DNA of 63,054 nucleotides from Desulfovibrio sp. (GCA_022839785.1 JALHJW010000014.1:1-63054), one strand, 5' to 3'. Shown: positions 1-8,619, counted from the first letter of the stretch. The notes: a model not told the origin generated them from the letters alone. Numbers and translations are program-made.

Positions 1-32
1 TCCGCACAATACGCAGAGCCGTATTGTGCGGA
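1..32. repeat. Palindromic intergenic repeat, copy 1
   Basis: A perfect 13-bp inverted repeat (1-13 against 20-32) with a 6-nt loop. Near-identical palindromes occur at 13844-13875 and 31830-31861, all in the same orientation. It lies beyond the 3' end of the minus-strand membrane-protein gene. The other two copies sit between convergent genes, so a role as a bidirectional terminator or REP-like element is inferred. Neither arm is followed by a clear T-run. Confidence 0.75.
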
Positions 33-43
33 GGATCGCTCTG

Positions 44-110
44 CCGAGAAACGTGGTTCTCGGCTCGCTCACGCCGCCAACGGCGGCGGAGCCGGGCATC
101 CGCCCGGCTC
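44..110. other. Cluster of three short hairpins
   Basis: Three inverted repeats follow one another: 44-50 against 57-63 (7 bp), 72-78 against 82-88 (7 bp) and 89-97 against 102-110 (9 bp). They lie downstream of the stop codon of the membrane-protein gene at 165 and directly beside the palindromic repeat at 1-32. They probably form a multi-hairpin termination region for minus-strand transcription. No T-run follows any of them, so intrinsic termination is not proven. Confidence 0.5.
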
Positions 111-164
111 ACGTGTCGCAGGAAAGCGTCACGAAATGTATCGGCTCTTTTCGTGGACGCGACA

Positions 165-1025
165 CTAACCCTGGTCCTGGCCCCGGCTGCGCAGGTAGAG
201 GTGGTCGTAGGCGTAGGTCAGGGCCAGGGCGTAGAGCCCCGCGCCCACGCCCACGGCCGCGTTGACGATGGGCGGCGCGGTCAGGGAGAGGCGCAGCAGC
301 AGCGTGGCCACGGCGTAGCCCGAGTTGCGCAGCACCGCGTGGAAGGCGGGCAGGTACTGCTGGGAGATGAGCACCAGCAGGATGTCCGAGAAGATGAGCA
401 CGGTGTAGAAGCTGGCGAAGAAGTCGAAGGCGGCGCGGCCCGCGAAGTGCAGCCAGAGGTTCCAGAGCCCGCTGCCCGCGAAGATCAGCAGCAGGCCCAG
501 GGCCACCACCTTCTTGGCGGCCACGAAGGCGTAGCGGTCCTGCGGCCCCATCAGCTCGCCGCGGTGGCGCTGCACGCGGTAGAAGAAGGCCAGGATGACG
601 AAGATGCACAGCGCCCCCGTCCCGTCCGCCGCGATGTTCCACAGCGAGTCCATGCGGCCCGTGAGGTCCACAGGCTCGGGGAAGTGGACCAGCTCCTTGA
701 AGGAGCTGCGCAGCAGGATCAGGGCCAGGATCTCGAACTGCTTGCCCACGGCCTTGGAGACCGAGCAGGGCAGCACGAAGATCAGGGAGATCACCTCCAT
801 GGCCAGGAGCAGGGTGAAGGCCAGCTCCACGGCGTAGAAGTGGTTGGACGGGGTCACGGCGTCCAGGGGCGCGGGCATGAGGCCGCGCCGCTTCAGCTCG
901 ATGCCCGCCAGGGCGAGCAGGAAGGTGAAGACCAGCAGCAGGGTCAGGCGGCGGTGCGTGGAGTCCCGCTCCAGCAGGGAGTGCAGCGGGTCGAAGAGGT
1001 AGGTGCCGAGTTCGAGGAATCGCAT
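165..1025 (-). CDS. Polytopic membrane protein of unknown function
   Basis: 286 residues. Long hydrophobic stretches near residues 27-45, 62-86, 130-150, 165-192, 198-226 and 236-277 suggest about six membrane segments in the inner membrane. There is no recognisable catalytic motif or transporter signature. The start ATG (1025-1023) has a GGAG ribosome-binding site 6 nt upstream. The gene is followed by a dense set of hairpins (1-110) and is not overlapped by a neighbour, so it is probably monocistronic. I do not recognise the family. A conserved Desulfovibrio membrane protein is the most that can be said. Confidence 0.75.
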   Translation of the reverse strand: MRFLELGTYLFDPLHSLLERDSTHRRLTLLLVFTFLLALAGIELKRRGLMPAPLDAVTPSNHFYAVELAFTLLLAMEVISLIFVLPCSVSKAVGKQFEILALILLRSSFKELVHFPEPVDLTGRMDSLWNIAADGTGALCIFVILAFFYRVQRHRGELMGPQDRYAFVAAKKVVALGLLLIFAGSGLWNLWLHFAGRAAFDFFASFYTVLIFSDILLVLISQQYLPAFHAVLRNSGYAVATLLLRLSLTAPPIVNAAVGVGAGLYALALTYAYDHLYLRSRGQDQG

Positions 1026-1161
1026 GGTCGCTCCGGGGAATGACGGTTCAAGACCCGATCCTATCCCCCATCCGGCGGAAAAAGTGAAGGGGCGGCGGCG
1101 ATTTTCCGACGGTTGCGCGCCCGCCGCCCTTTCCCGGCTCCGCCCCCCTGCCCTGCCCCGC

Positions 1162-1767
1162 CTACTTGACCCGTTCGGCCCGGATGATCATGGCGGGCTG
1201 GGCGGGCACGTTCTGGTGGTCGCCGTAGGCCGTGGTGGGGATGCGCGCGATGGCCTCCACCGCGCGCATGCCCTGGACCACGCGGCCGAAGACCGCGTAC
1301 CCGGCCCGCTTGGGGTCCCCCGCCACCTTGTCCAGGTCCCTGTTGGAGAGCAGGTTGATGAAGAACTGGCTGGTGGCGCTGTCCGGGTCGTTGGTCCGGG
1401 CCATGGAGAGCGTGCCGCGCAGGTTCTTGACCTCGGGGTCGGCCTCGTTGGGGATGGCCGGGAAGGTCTCGATGGGCTGGAACTTGCCGTCGTAGCCGCC
1501 GCCCTGGATGACGAACTCGCGGATGATGCGGTGGAAGATGGTCTTGTCGTAGAGCCCGGCCTCCACGTAGGCCAGGAAGTTGTCCACGGTCCTGGGGGCC
1601 TTGTCCGGCCACAGCTCGATGAGCATCTCGCCCTGGGTGGTGATGAGCAGCACGTGGGGCTTGTCGCTCAGGGCCGGGCCCTGCGCGCCCGGGACCGGGG
1701 TCTGGGCGAGGGCCGGGGCGGCGAGGGCGGCGCAGAGCGCCAGCACGAGGACGGTCAGGATGCGCAT
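1162..1767 (-). CDS. Exported cyclophilin-type peptidyl-prolyl cis-trans isomerase
   Basis: 201 residues. A signal peptide of about 21 residues (hydrophobic core, then APALAQ) is followed by a single cyclophilin domain. The domain shows the family landmarks FHRIIREFVIQGG and SQFFINL near its middle. The enzyme catalyses proline isomerisation and helps fold exported proteins, here in the periplasm. The start ATG (1767-1765) is preceded by AAGGAGAAG, whereas upstream in-frame codons lack a signal peptide. It lies 44 nt downstream of the aminotransferase gene on the same strand and may be cotranscribed with it. Length fits the small bacterial PpiA/B type. Confidence 0.9.
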   Translation of the reverse strand: MRILTVLVLALCAALAAPALAQTPVPGAQGPALSDKPHVLLITTQGEMLIELWPDKAPRTVDNFLAYVEAGLYDKTIFHRIIREFVIQGGGYDGKFQPIETFPAIPNEADPEVKNLRGTLSMARTNDPDSATSQFFINLLSNRDLDKVAGDPKRAGYAVFGRVVQGMRAVEAIARIPTTAYGDHQNVPAQPAMIIRAERVK

Positions 1768-1811
1768 GTCTCTTCTCCTTGCGAAATGACGGAATCCCGG
1801 CGCGCCGGGGA

Positions 1812-2957
1812 TCAGGAGGCGGCCAGGACCTCGCCCAGCCCGGCGAGGTAGGCGGCCAGCATCTCCTCGCTCACGTCGCCCATGTGGCCGATGCGGAAGC
1901 AGACCCGCCCGCCCGCGCTCTCCAGCTCCTGGTTGAGCTTGCCGTAGCCCGGGTCGAAAAGCCAGCCGCGCGGCCGCAGGGCCTCCTTGACCCTCTTCAG
2001 ACGCGCGAAGTCCCAGCCTTTGGGCGCGAGCGCCGCGGTCAGGGTGGGCGAGCGGAAGCCCTCGGGCGCGAAGAAGTCGAAGCCCGGCAGCCCGGCCACG
2101 AAGGCGTGGGCCATGTCGCGCAGGCGCGCGTGGCGCGCGAAGCGGCTCTCCACGCCCTCGACGTTCACGATGTGATCCATCTGCACGGCGAGCTGGTTGC
2201 ACAAGGCCGTGTTGGGCGTGGTCAGGGCCTGGTGCTTGCGGGCCCGCTCCACCTGCCGCAGGATGTCCGAGGAGAAGCCCCGGTCCGGCACGGACGCGGC
2301 CTTTTCCAGGGCCTCGGCCGAGACGAAGGCGAGGCCGAAGCCCGCGGGCAGGGCCAGGCTCTTCTGGGTGGCGGTGCAGTACATGGCGCAGCCCGATCCC
2401 GCGAGGCCCGCGGGCGCGCCGCCGAAGACCGAGACGCCGTCCACGATGGGCAGCGCGCCGCGCTCGCGGATCAGGCGGCAGAGGGCCAGGTGGTCGTTGA
2501 CCACGCCGGTGGAGGTTTCGTTGTGGGTCACGGCGACCACGGCCGGGCGGCAGGCCAGCAGGGCGTCGTCGAGTTTCTGCGGGTCCACGGCCTCGCCGGG
2601 CGCGAAGCGCAGGGTCTCGACCGTCTTGCCGTTGGCCAGGGACATGGTCCGCCAGGACTCGCCGAACGCGCCCACGGGCACGTGCAGGATGGTCTCGCCC
2701 GGCGCGGCCAGGCTGCGCACCGCCGCCTCCATGGCCGTGGAGCCCGAGCCGTTGAGGAGCAGCAGCTCGTACTCGCCGTCCGGCTCGGCGGGCAGGCCCG
2801 CCAGGAGCCGCAGCCCGCGCATGGCCGGGACCAGACGCTTGTCGTTCTCGGCGTCGCGGTGGCCGAACTCGGGCAGCGCCGCGGCGGCGCGCACCCCGGG
2901 CCTGATCCAGGTGGGGCCGGTGATGAACAGGGTGAGATCGGCGAAGGGTTCGAGCAT
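1812..2957 (-). CDS. Class V pyridoxal-phosphate aminotransferase (alanine/serine-glyoxylate type)
   Basis: 381 residues of the class V aminotransferase fold. The PLP lysine is K199 in TATQKSLALPAG, the ring-nitrogen aspartate is D173 (IVDGVS), and the substrate-side HNETSTG motif is at 145-151. It moves an amino group between a small amino acid (alanine, serine) and glyoxylate or pyruvate in the cytoplasm. The exact donor cannot be read from sequence, and phosphonate-type aminotransferases are related. A strong promoter (2994-3022) places the transcript start about 30 nt upstream of the ATG. The cyclophilin gene follows 44 nt downstream. Confidence 0.87.
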   Translation of the reverse strand: MLEPFADLTLFITGPTWIRPGVRAAAALPEFGHRDAENDKRLVPAMRGLRLLAGLPAEPDGEYELLLLNGSGSTAMEAAVRSLAAPGETILHVPVGAFGESWRTMSLANGKTVETLRFAPGEAVDPQKLDDALLACRPAVVAVTHNETSTGVVNDHLALCRLIRERGALPIVDGVSVFGGAPAGLAGSGCAMYCTATQKSLALPAGFGLAFVSAEALEKAASVPDRGFSSDILRQVERARKHQALTTPNTALCNQLAVQMDHIVNVEGVESRFARHARLRDMAHAFVAGLPGFDFFAPEGFRSPTLTAALAPKGWDFARLKRVKEALRPRGWLFDPGYGKLNQELESAGGRVCFRIGHMGDVSEEMLAAYLAGLGEVLAAS

Positions 2958-2993
2958 GGCGTCCTCGCGGCTGTGACTGGGGCGTGAAAGGGC

Positions 2994-3022
2994 GTTCTAG
3001 AGCCCAAGCGGCCGCTTGTCAA
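2994..3022 (-). promoter_or_regulatory. Sigma-70-type promoter of the aminotransferase gene
   Basis: On the minus strand a perfect -35 TTGACA (3022-3017) and a -10 TAGAAC (2999-2994) are separated by exactly 17 nt. The predicted start is near 2987, giving a leader of about 30 nt before the ATG at 2957. Confidence 0.65.
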
Positions 3023-3135
3023 AGACCGTGCGCGCCGCTTCGCGCCGTCCGGCGCTCCGGAGCGCGGGAACGCATGCCGGAAGCGAAGGCGGACCAGGCG
3101 GGGGAAACCGCCCGGAGCCTCGCGGACCGGGAGGT

Positions 3136-3461
3136 TCACTGCCTGGCGGCGTCTTCGGCATCGTCGCGGAGCATGGCTTCATGGTCCTGGCCGCCATGAA
3201 ACACGCCGAGGATGGACACCCGCCCGGCGTCCACGGCGAAGGCGATCACGACGCGCTTCTTGTAATTCGTGATGCGCAGACCGGGCCGCACGTCATCGCG
3301 CCTCGTCCTCCGATGGGGAAAGGCATGCAGACGCTCGCAGCAGCTCACGATGCCCGCCGCGTACCGCGCGCGACGGCGGGCGAGGCCGCGGCGGCGATGT
3401 AGCCGTACAGCTCGACGGGTTGTTCCTCGGCTTCGGGCGCGAAGACGACGCGGCGGGTCAT
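3136..3461 (-). pseudogene. parE: ParE/RelE-family toxin gene, frameshifted
   Basis: The first 32 codons from ATG 3461-3459 encode a typical ParE start (MTRRVVFAPEAEEQ, then LYGYIA). That frame runs into TGA at 3347-3345. The rest of the family sequence continues in the neighbouring frame: RYAAGIVSCCERL, TRRDDVRPGLRITNYKKR and SILGVFHGGQDHEAML, ending at 3136. Restoring one base within the CGCGCG run near 3362-3370 would join both parts into a normal toxin of about 108 residues. The ATG overlaps the stop of parD (ATGA). The break may be a real mutation in a GC run or a sequencing error. Confidence 0.7.
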
Positions 3462-3613
3462 CTCGCCTTGGCGTGCTCGGCGGCAAGACGGGCGCGCAGG
3501 CCGTCCCGGATGACCTCGCTTTCCGAGGCGTACTCGCCCGCCCGCACTTTGGCCTTCACGATTTCAGCCATTTCGTTGGGGAAGGTGATGCTCAACTGCT
3601 GGGTCGTCCGCAT
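3458..3613 (-). CDS. parD: ParD/CopG-family antitoxin
   Basis: 51 residues, ribbon-helix-helix type. An N-terminal strand (TTQQLSITFP) is followed by EIVKAKVRAGEYASESEVIRDGL, matching the ParD pattern of strand, helix, glycine turn and helix. It would bind and neutralise the ParE toxin encoded in the overlapping downstream gene and repress its own promoter. The start ATG (3613-3611) has GGAGGGA just upstream. A palindrome with an embedded TATAAT lies at 3634-3648. Because the partner toxin is frameshifted, this antitoxin may be an orphan remnant. Confidence 0.8.
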   Translation of the reverse strand: MRTTQQLSITFPNEMAEIVKAKVRAGEYASESEVIRDGLRARLAAEHAKAR

Positions 3614-3633
3614 GGCTCCCTCCATTTCGTCGA

Positions 3634-3648
3634 TAGGATTATATCCTA
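3634..3648 (-). promoter_or_regulatory. parD promoter -10 inside a palindromic operator
   Basis: A 15-bp sequence with perfect 6-bp arms (TAGGAT, 3-nt centre, ATCCTA) contains a consensus TATAAT on the minus strand at 3643-3638. It lies about 20 nt upstream of the parD start. That is the expected arrangement for an autoregulated toxin-antitoxin operon, where ParD would cover the -10 element. No clear -35 is visible. Confidence 0.6.
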
Positions 3649-3859
3649 CTCTGAAGGTCGCGCGCTGTCCCCCGCTCTCCAATCGCGACTCATGCCGCAG
3701 CCCCCCTGCACTCAATATCCGCCCATTTCAGCCGCGAATCCTACATAAGTCCTCTAAACCCAACAGACAAATTTCGATTCATCCAGAAAAGTACACTCGA
3801 AAGGCAAGAAATATGCGCGGCTGGCATTTCTCGGCAATGCGTCTGAACAGCCGGGAATT

Positions 3860-4177
3860 TTACGCCAAAACCCCGCCGATGATGGCCCCCACGAGCAGCA
3901 GGCCGACGTTCAGGACGTAGAAGAGCAGGCCCGTGGCCGCCATGAGCGCGCCCACGCCGGGCAGGCCGACGAGGAAGGTCGAGGAGACGAAGAGGATGCC
4001 CGCCAGGACCAGCCCCGGCAGGAAGACCGCCAGGATGGCGTCGCCCACGCCGCCCGCCTTCTTGCCGCCCACCACGCCCGCCAGCAGCGGCCCGAAGACC
4101 GGCAGCCAGAAGAGCAGCACCGAGATCAGGGTCATCCACACCGCGCCGCGGACCACGCCGCCCGAACCGTTCGCCAT
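3860..4177 (-). CDS. Small three-helix membrane protein
   Basis: 105 residues, nearly all hydrophobic. About three membrane segments are visible near residues 13-37, 48-72 and 76-104, rich in Gly, Val and Leu. No functional motif is recognised. The start ATG (4177-4175) overlaps the cupin stop codon as TGATG and has GAGGAAG upstream, so translation is probably coupled to the cupin gene. It is the last gene of a run with glutamate dehydrogenase, the HPPD-like protein and the cupin. Its role there is unknown. Confidence 0.7.
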   Translation of the reverse strand: MANGSGGVVRGAVWMTLISVLLFWLPVFGPLLAGVVGGKKAGGVGDAILAVFLPGLVLAGILFVSSTFLVGLPGVGALMAATGLLFYVLNVGLLLVGAIIGGVLA

Positions 4178-4503
4178 CACGCTTCCTCCAGGGGGTTGAA
4201 ATCGTATCCCTCGCCGCTCTGCACGATGAGGTAGCGGCACTGCGCGGCCCCGCCGCAGCGCGGGGCATGTGGCCTGCCCGGCTCGACCACGGCCGAGCCG
4301 CCGGGGCCGAGCCGCACTTCCTCGTCCGGGTCGCGCAGGAGGAGGGAAAACGTCCCCTCCAGGCAGTAGAAGACCTCGCGCACGCTGCTGTGGCTGTGCA
4401 GGGGAAAGCGGTCGTCCGGGGCCAGGGCGTATTCGCTCACGCGCAGCCGCGGGGCCTCGGCTATCACGGTGCGCCGCAACATGCAAAAGGGTTTGACCGC
4501 CAT
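4177..4503 (-). CDS. Single-domain cupin protein
   Basis: 108 residues forming one cupin barrel. The metal-site pattern is complete: H36 and H38 in PLHSHSS, E43 in REVFYCLEG and H79 in PGRPHAP. Such proteins bind a divalent metal and act as small dioxygenases, isomerases or ligand sensors. Which applies here is not visible. The gene follows the HPPD-like gene by 17 nt and overlaps the membrane-protein gene, so all three are likely one transcript. M1 is at 4503-4501. A second in-frame Met at residue 8 is an alternative start. Confidence 0.83.
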   Translation of the reverse strand: MAVKPFCMLRRTVIAEAPRLRVSEYALAPDDRFPLHSHSSVREVFYCLEGTFSLLLRDPDEEVRLGPGGSAVVEPGRPHAPRCGGAAQCRYLIVQSGEGYDFNPLEEA

Positions 4504-4520
4504 CGTCCGCGCCGCTCCGG

Positions 4521-5621
4521 CTACTGCCTGTCCGTGGCCCTGGTCAGCTCGGTGACGTTGGACCGGGTGAAGAAGCCGTCGAAGCCGCCGAAGCGGTGGA
4601 TGTACTCCGTGACCAGGAAGGTCGTGGGGCTGGTCTCGGAGAAGGTCTGCTTCAGCCCCTCCTCGGGCGAGCCCACCAGCTCCACCAGAAAGCGCATGCC
4701 GTCCTGCTTCAGTCCGGCGAAGACCGCGTCGATGTTCTCGGTGTGGAAGGCCACGTGGTGGACGCGCAGGCCGAAGTTGTGGATGAACTTCTCCGTGGGG
4801 CCGGACTCCTCCTCGCTGGTGAAGGGCGTGATGCCCGAGGTGAAGACCTGGGCGTAGTCGTGGTGCGTGAAGCGCGCCACGCTGGTGATGGAGTTGAGCG
4901 ACTCCACGTAGATGGCGAAGTCGAAGTCGTAGCCCGTGAGGCCCATGAACTCGATGATGGCGTCGTCGCGGTGCTCGGCCCGGACGCGCGTGGCCGAGTG
5001 GTCCAGATGGCCGATGTCCGCGAGGTGCGGCAGATCGGGCTTGACGAAGACCAGGGGGAGCTGGCTCGCGCCCTCGTACAGGTAGTTCCCCTCCTCGCCC
5101 CGCCATTGCAGGAAGCCCAGGGCGTTGCCCGTGTGCGGCGAGGGCGGGGTCTGGATGTAGTCGTAGGCCCCGCGCCGCACCGGCCCGGGCGTGAGGAAGC
5201 GCGTCCCGCGCTCGTGCTGCAGCCGCACGAAGGCGTCCAGGTCGCGGCACTTGTAGACGAAGGTCTCCAGCCGGGTGTTGGGCAGCCGCGCGGTCCTGGG
5301 GTTCAGGTTGTAGGGCAGGAAGGGGTTGCCCGGCCGCTTCCGGCAGCGCACCAGGAAATCGGCCGAGCCCTCCAGGCCGAGCACGCAGGTCACGTAGTCC
5401 GGGTTCTCGTAGGCCCCCGAGAAGCGCAGGCCCGTGGTGCGCAAAAGTTCATCCACGGCCGCCCCGAGGTTGTGCGGCTCCACGCACACGATGCAGGCCT
5501 CCAGCCCGCCCACCAGGCCGTCCAGGCCCCGGCGGCGGCGGTCGGCCGCGACCTCGGCGGCGCGTTCGCGCAGCCTGACGTCGTCGTTGACAAAGCTCGT
5601 CCTGTCGAATCCCCGGCTCAT
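4521..5621 (-). CDS. HPPD-like two-domain VOC (glyoxalase/dioxygenase fold) protein
   Basis: 366 residues, close to the length of 4-hydroxyphenylpyruvate dioxygenase. The second half has candidate metal ligands H208 (HLDHSA), H289 (HHVAFHT) and E339 (TEYIHRFGG), the His-His-Glu facial triad of the family. The His-to-Glu spacing is about 50 residues rather than about 80, so the barrel is shortened. True HPPD uses O2 and a 2-oxo acid, which is unexpected in an anaerobe, so the reaction is uncertain. GGAGAGGG precedes ATG 5621-5619. The gene sits 20 nt after the glutamate dehydrogenase gene, which suggests amino-acid or 2-oxo-acid metabolism. Confidence 0.7.
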   Translation of the reverse strand: MSRGFDRTSFVNDDVRLRERAAEVAADRRRRGLDGLVGGLEACIVCVEPHNLGAAVDELLRTTGLRFSGAYENPDYVTCVLGLEGSADFLVRCRKRPGNPFLPYNLNPRTARLPNTRLETFVYKCRDLDAFVRLQHERGTRFLTPGPVRRGAYDYIQTPPSPHTGNALGFLQWRGEEGNYLYEGASQLPLVFVKPDLPHLADIGHLDHSATRVRAEHRDDAIIEFMGLTGYDFDFAIYVESLNSITSVARFTHHDYAQVFTSGITPFTSEEESGPTEKFIHNFGLRVHHVAFHTENIDAVFAGLKQDGMRFLVELVGSPEEGLKQTFSETSPTTFLVTEYIHRFGGFDGFFTRSNVTELTRATDRQ

Positions 5622-5641
5622 CGTCCCTCTCCTCCCGGGCC

Positions 5642-8581
5642 TCAGGCCAGGCCCAGATCGCGCATGGCCAGCCGCCGCGCGGCCCCGGCCGCGACCACGT
5701 CGCGCACGACGCCGCGTCCGGCCAGCCGGGCGCGGCGAAGCTCCCTGTCCAACCGTCCGGCCTCGTCCGCGTGGGCCAGCCAGGCCCGGGCCACCTCGGC
5801 CGGGGCGCGCAGGCGGCAGACGCCCTCCACCCAGCCCGGCCCCTCGGCGTAGACCAGCCGGGCCGCGGCGTGGTGCGCGGCCAGGGCCAGCAGATGGCCC
5901 AGGGGCACGCGGCCCAGGACCTCCTCGGCATGCCGCCGGGCCAGAACCGGAGGACAATAGTCGAGAATCAGCTCCCGCACCAGCCCCTTGTCGGCCAGGG
6001 GGCCTTCGGCCTCCTCGGCCGCGGCCAGGAGGGCGTCGGCCAGGCCGTTGACCGCCTCGGAGATGCGGCGCGAGATGGAGGACAGGCTCTCCCGCCCGCC
6101 CGAGGCGCGGCGCTCGCGGAACAGCGCCCTGGCCTCGTCCGCGGCGCGGCGGGCGAGGATGGCCAGGACCTCGGGCACGAAGCGGCGGCGCGCGGCGAGG
6201 AGCTGGCGCGCGTCCAGGGCCAGCCCGGCCAGGATCTCGTAGGAGGAGCAGATCACCCCGGTCTTGTTGGCCGAGGCCCCGGGCACGATCAGCACCCCGG
6301 CCTCCTGCAGCCGTTCGCGCGCCTCGTCCGAGATAAAGATGTTGGCCCCCTCCACCACGCCGCGCGCCGCGGGCCGCCCGTCCTCGTCCAGGAAGGCGCG
6401 CCAGTTGCGGGCGTTGATGGTGTCCGGCCTGCCGCCCGCGGGCACGAAGACGTCGGCCCGCACGGTGTTGTGCAGGGCGCTGCGCAGCCGCGCGCCCTCG
6501 GGCGTGTCGGCCCGGGTCACGAAGGCCCCGGGTCCGCGCAGCCGGGCCGGGTCGAAGGCCGCGATGCTGGCCTCGGCGTCCACCAGGCGCAGCAGCTCGT
6601 CCATGTCCAGGCCCGCCGGGTCGTGGGCCGCGCCGCTGCCGTCGGCCACGGCCAGGATGCGCGCCGTCCCCCGCCTGCGCGCGGCCAGGAGGCGCATCAG
6701 GCCGGAGGCCACGTCGCCGCGCGGCCCGCCGGTCATGGTCAGGGTGAAGGGGTCCCGGGCCGGATCGACGCCCAGGGCGCGCAGCAGCTCCTCCACGAAG
6801 ACCAGGACCCCGCGCGAGGTCACGGCGTACTGCTTGTGGTTGATGCCCGTGCGCCGCTTGGAGCTCATGAAGGCCTGCGGCCAGCTGTAGCCGCGCCGCG
6901 CGGCTCGGGCCACGATCCAGTCGATGCGCTCCGGGGTGATGTTCTCGTCCGGCCCGAGGAAGATGATCTCGCGGCGGCCCAGGTGGTCCGCGACCATGGG
7001 CCCCACGGGCCGCTCCCCGTCCGTGACCAGGAGGTCGAGGAAGGCGTCGATCATGGCCCGGAGCGCCACCTCGGTGTCGGCGCGGGGGCCGAGCAGGAGC
7101 ACGGCCTTGGCCCCGCCCTCGGGGATGTCCTTGTTCTTGTCCTGCTGCGTGCGGGCCAGGGCCGCGCACTCGTCGAAGAGGCGGGCGGACTCCAGCTCGA
7201 AGGCCGCCTGGCTGCGCGCGGGCACGAGCCTGAGCCCCCCGCGCGCGGTGTCGCGGAAGCGGATGTGGAAGCCCAGGGAGTGCGGGCCGTGGAAGAAATA
7301 GATGCCGTAGGGCCGCTGCCCGCCGATGGGCTCGGCGACGACGGCGGGGTCCAGGCGGAAGGAGAGGCCCAGGCGCGAGGGCGCGAAGGCGTTGGTGCGC
7401 AGGGTGCGGCGGGCGAAGTCGCGCATGGCCGCGAGCACGGCGCGCGCCACGTCGTCCTCCTCGGCCTCGATGTGCCGGGCCGCCTCCTCCTCGGCCAGCC
7501 GCACGGCGTCCTCGCGCCGCTCCAGGCGCGGGTCGTGGCGGGCCGCGAAGAGCCCCTCCAGGGCCGCGGCCGCGGCGCGGCGGGCCAGCACGGCGCGCAC
7601 CACGTTGTCCGAGGAGAAGGCGTGGATGTTCTCGCGCACCAGCATCTGGTGGGCGAAGTCGCACATGGCGTGGACCCGCTCCACGCGGTCCGCGTCCCAG
7701 CCGTCCTCCTCGATCAGCGCGTCCAGGGCGTGGGGCGGCCTCCACTTGGCGCGCCGCAGGTCGTCCATGACCCGGGCCAGACGCCCCCGGTCCTCGGAGA
7801 GGCAGGCGTCGCCGCAGCGCACGTAGAAGCTGCAGAGCAGCAGCGTGCCGGAGGCGGAGGAGAAGAGGTCGCAGTAGGCGCGGTCGATGTCCACGGCGTG
7901 GCGCGCCAGGATGCGGATCAGGCGCGGCGCCAGTCCGGCCGCCGGGGGCGAGGCCAGGGAGACGGTCAGCCGCTCCTCGCCCGAGGGCAGGGGCTCCAGC
8001 GCCGTCTCGACCTGCTCGCGGCCCGCCATGCGCCGGGCCACGTCGAAGTGGCGGGCGGCGCGGGCCGGTTCGAAGCGGGCCAGGTAGTCCGGCCCGGCGC
8101 TCTTCAGGAACTCCCGGAAGGCGGGCATCCGCGCGGCGGGCACGAGCCCGGCCCGGCGCATCATGGCCAGGGCCCTGCGCCAGTCCGGGCCCTTGGGGTC
8201 GCAGCGCGGCCCCGGGCCGGTGACCACGTCGATGACCCGGATGGCCCCGTCGGCCGAGGACATGGCCTGCAGGCACTCCACGCGCTCGCGCTCGAACTGC
8301 CCCACCACGGCCAGGAACTCCTTGATCCAGCGGCCCGGGCTGATGAAGGTGTGGCGCGTGCCGCAGGGGCTCTTGAAGAGCACGGTGCGCGGCTCGCCGG
8401 TGAAGCGTCCGGCCACCGCGGCCTTGAGGTGCAGCAGCCGGTCCCCGGGCGTGTGGGTGCGGAAGTAGAAGTCCGGCATGTTGGCGTAGAACCAGGGCAC
8501 GACCTCGTCCGCCGCCCCGGCGTAGTGCCGCTTCAGCTCCTCAAGCGCCCGCGCCGCCTCGGCCTCGCGTCCGCCCTCCAT
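5642..8581 (-). CDS. Large NAD-dependent glutamate dehydrogenase
   Basis: 979 residues, the roughly 110-kDa class of NAD-glutamate dehydrogenase found in deltaproteobacteria and related to the central part of the GDH-180 enzymes. Landmarks include KDIPEGGAKAVLL, a GPDENITPERIDW block, AFMSSKRRTGINHKQYAV and, near the C-terminus, GANIFISDEAR followed by ANKTGVICSSYEI. It oxidatively deaminates glutamate to 2-oxoglutarate and ammonia with NAD in the cytoplasm. The long N-terminal third probably carries regulatory domains. The ATG at 8581 begins after 130 nt of non-coding DNA. It heads a run with the HPPD-like protein, cupin and membrane protein. Confidence 0.85.
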   Translation of the reverse strand: MEGGREAEAARALEELKRHYAGAADEVVPWFYANMPDFYFRTHTPGDRLLHLKAAVAGRFTGEPRTVLFKSPCGTRHTFISPGRWIKEFLAVVGQFERERVECLQAMSSADGAIRVIDVVTGPGPRCDPKGPDWRRALAMMRRAGLVPAARMPAFREFLKSAGPDYLARFEPARAARHFDVARRMAGREQVETALEPLPSGEERLTVSLASPPAAGLAPRLIRILARHAVDIDRAYCDLFSSASGTLLLCSFYVRCGDACLSEDRGRLARVMDDLRRAKWRPPHALDALIEEDGWDADRVERVHAMCDFAHQMLVRENIHAFSSDNVVRAVLARRAAAAALEGLFAARHDPRLERREDAVRLAEEEAARHIEAEEDDVARAVLAAMRDFARRTLRTNAFAPSRLGLSFRLDPAVVAEPIGGQRPYGIYFFHGPHSLGFHIRFRDTARGGLRLVPARSQAAFELESARLFDECAALARTQQDKNKDIPEGGAKAVLLLGPRADTEVALRAMIDAFLDLLVTDGERPVGPMVADHLGRREIIFLGPDENITPERIDWIVARAARRGYSWPQAFMSSKRRTGINHKQYAVTSRGVLVFVEELLRALGVDPARDPFTLTMTGGPRGDVASGLMRLLAARRRGTARILAVADGSGAAHDPAGLDMDELLRLVDAEASIAAFDPARLRGPGAFVTRADTPEGARLRSALHNTVRADVFVPAGGRPDTINARNWRAFLDEDGRPAARGVVEGANIFISDEARERLQEAGVLIVPGASANKTGVICSSYEILAGLALDARQLLAARRRFVPEVLAILARRAADEARALFRERRASGGRESLSSISRRISEAVNGLADALLAAAEEAEGPLADKGLVRELILDYCPPVLARRHAEEVLGRVPLGHLLALAAHHAAARLVYAEGPGWVEGVCRLRAPAEVARAWLAHADEAGRLDRELRRARLAGRGVVRDVVAAGAARRLAMRDLGLA

Positions 8582-8619
8582 GCCGCCTCCCCGCCCTGCC
8601 GGGCCCCGGATTTCCCCTC

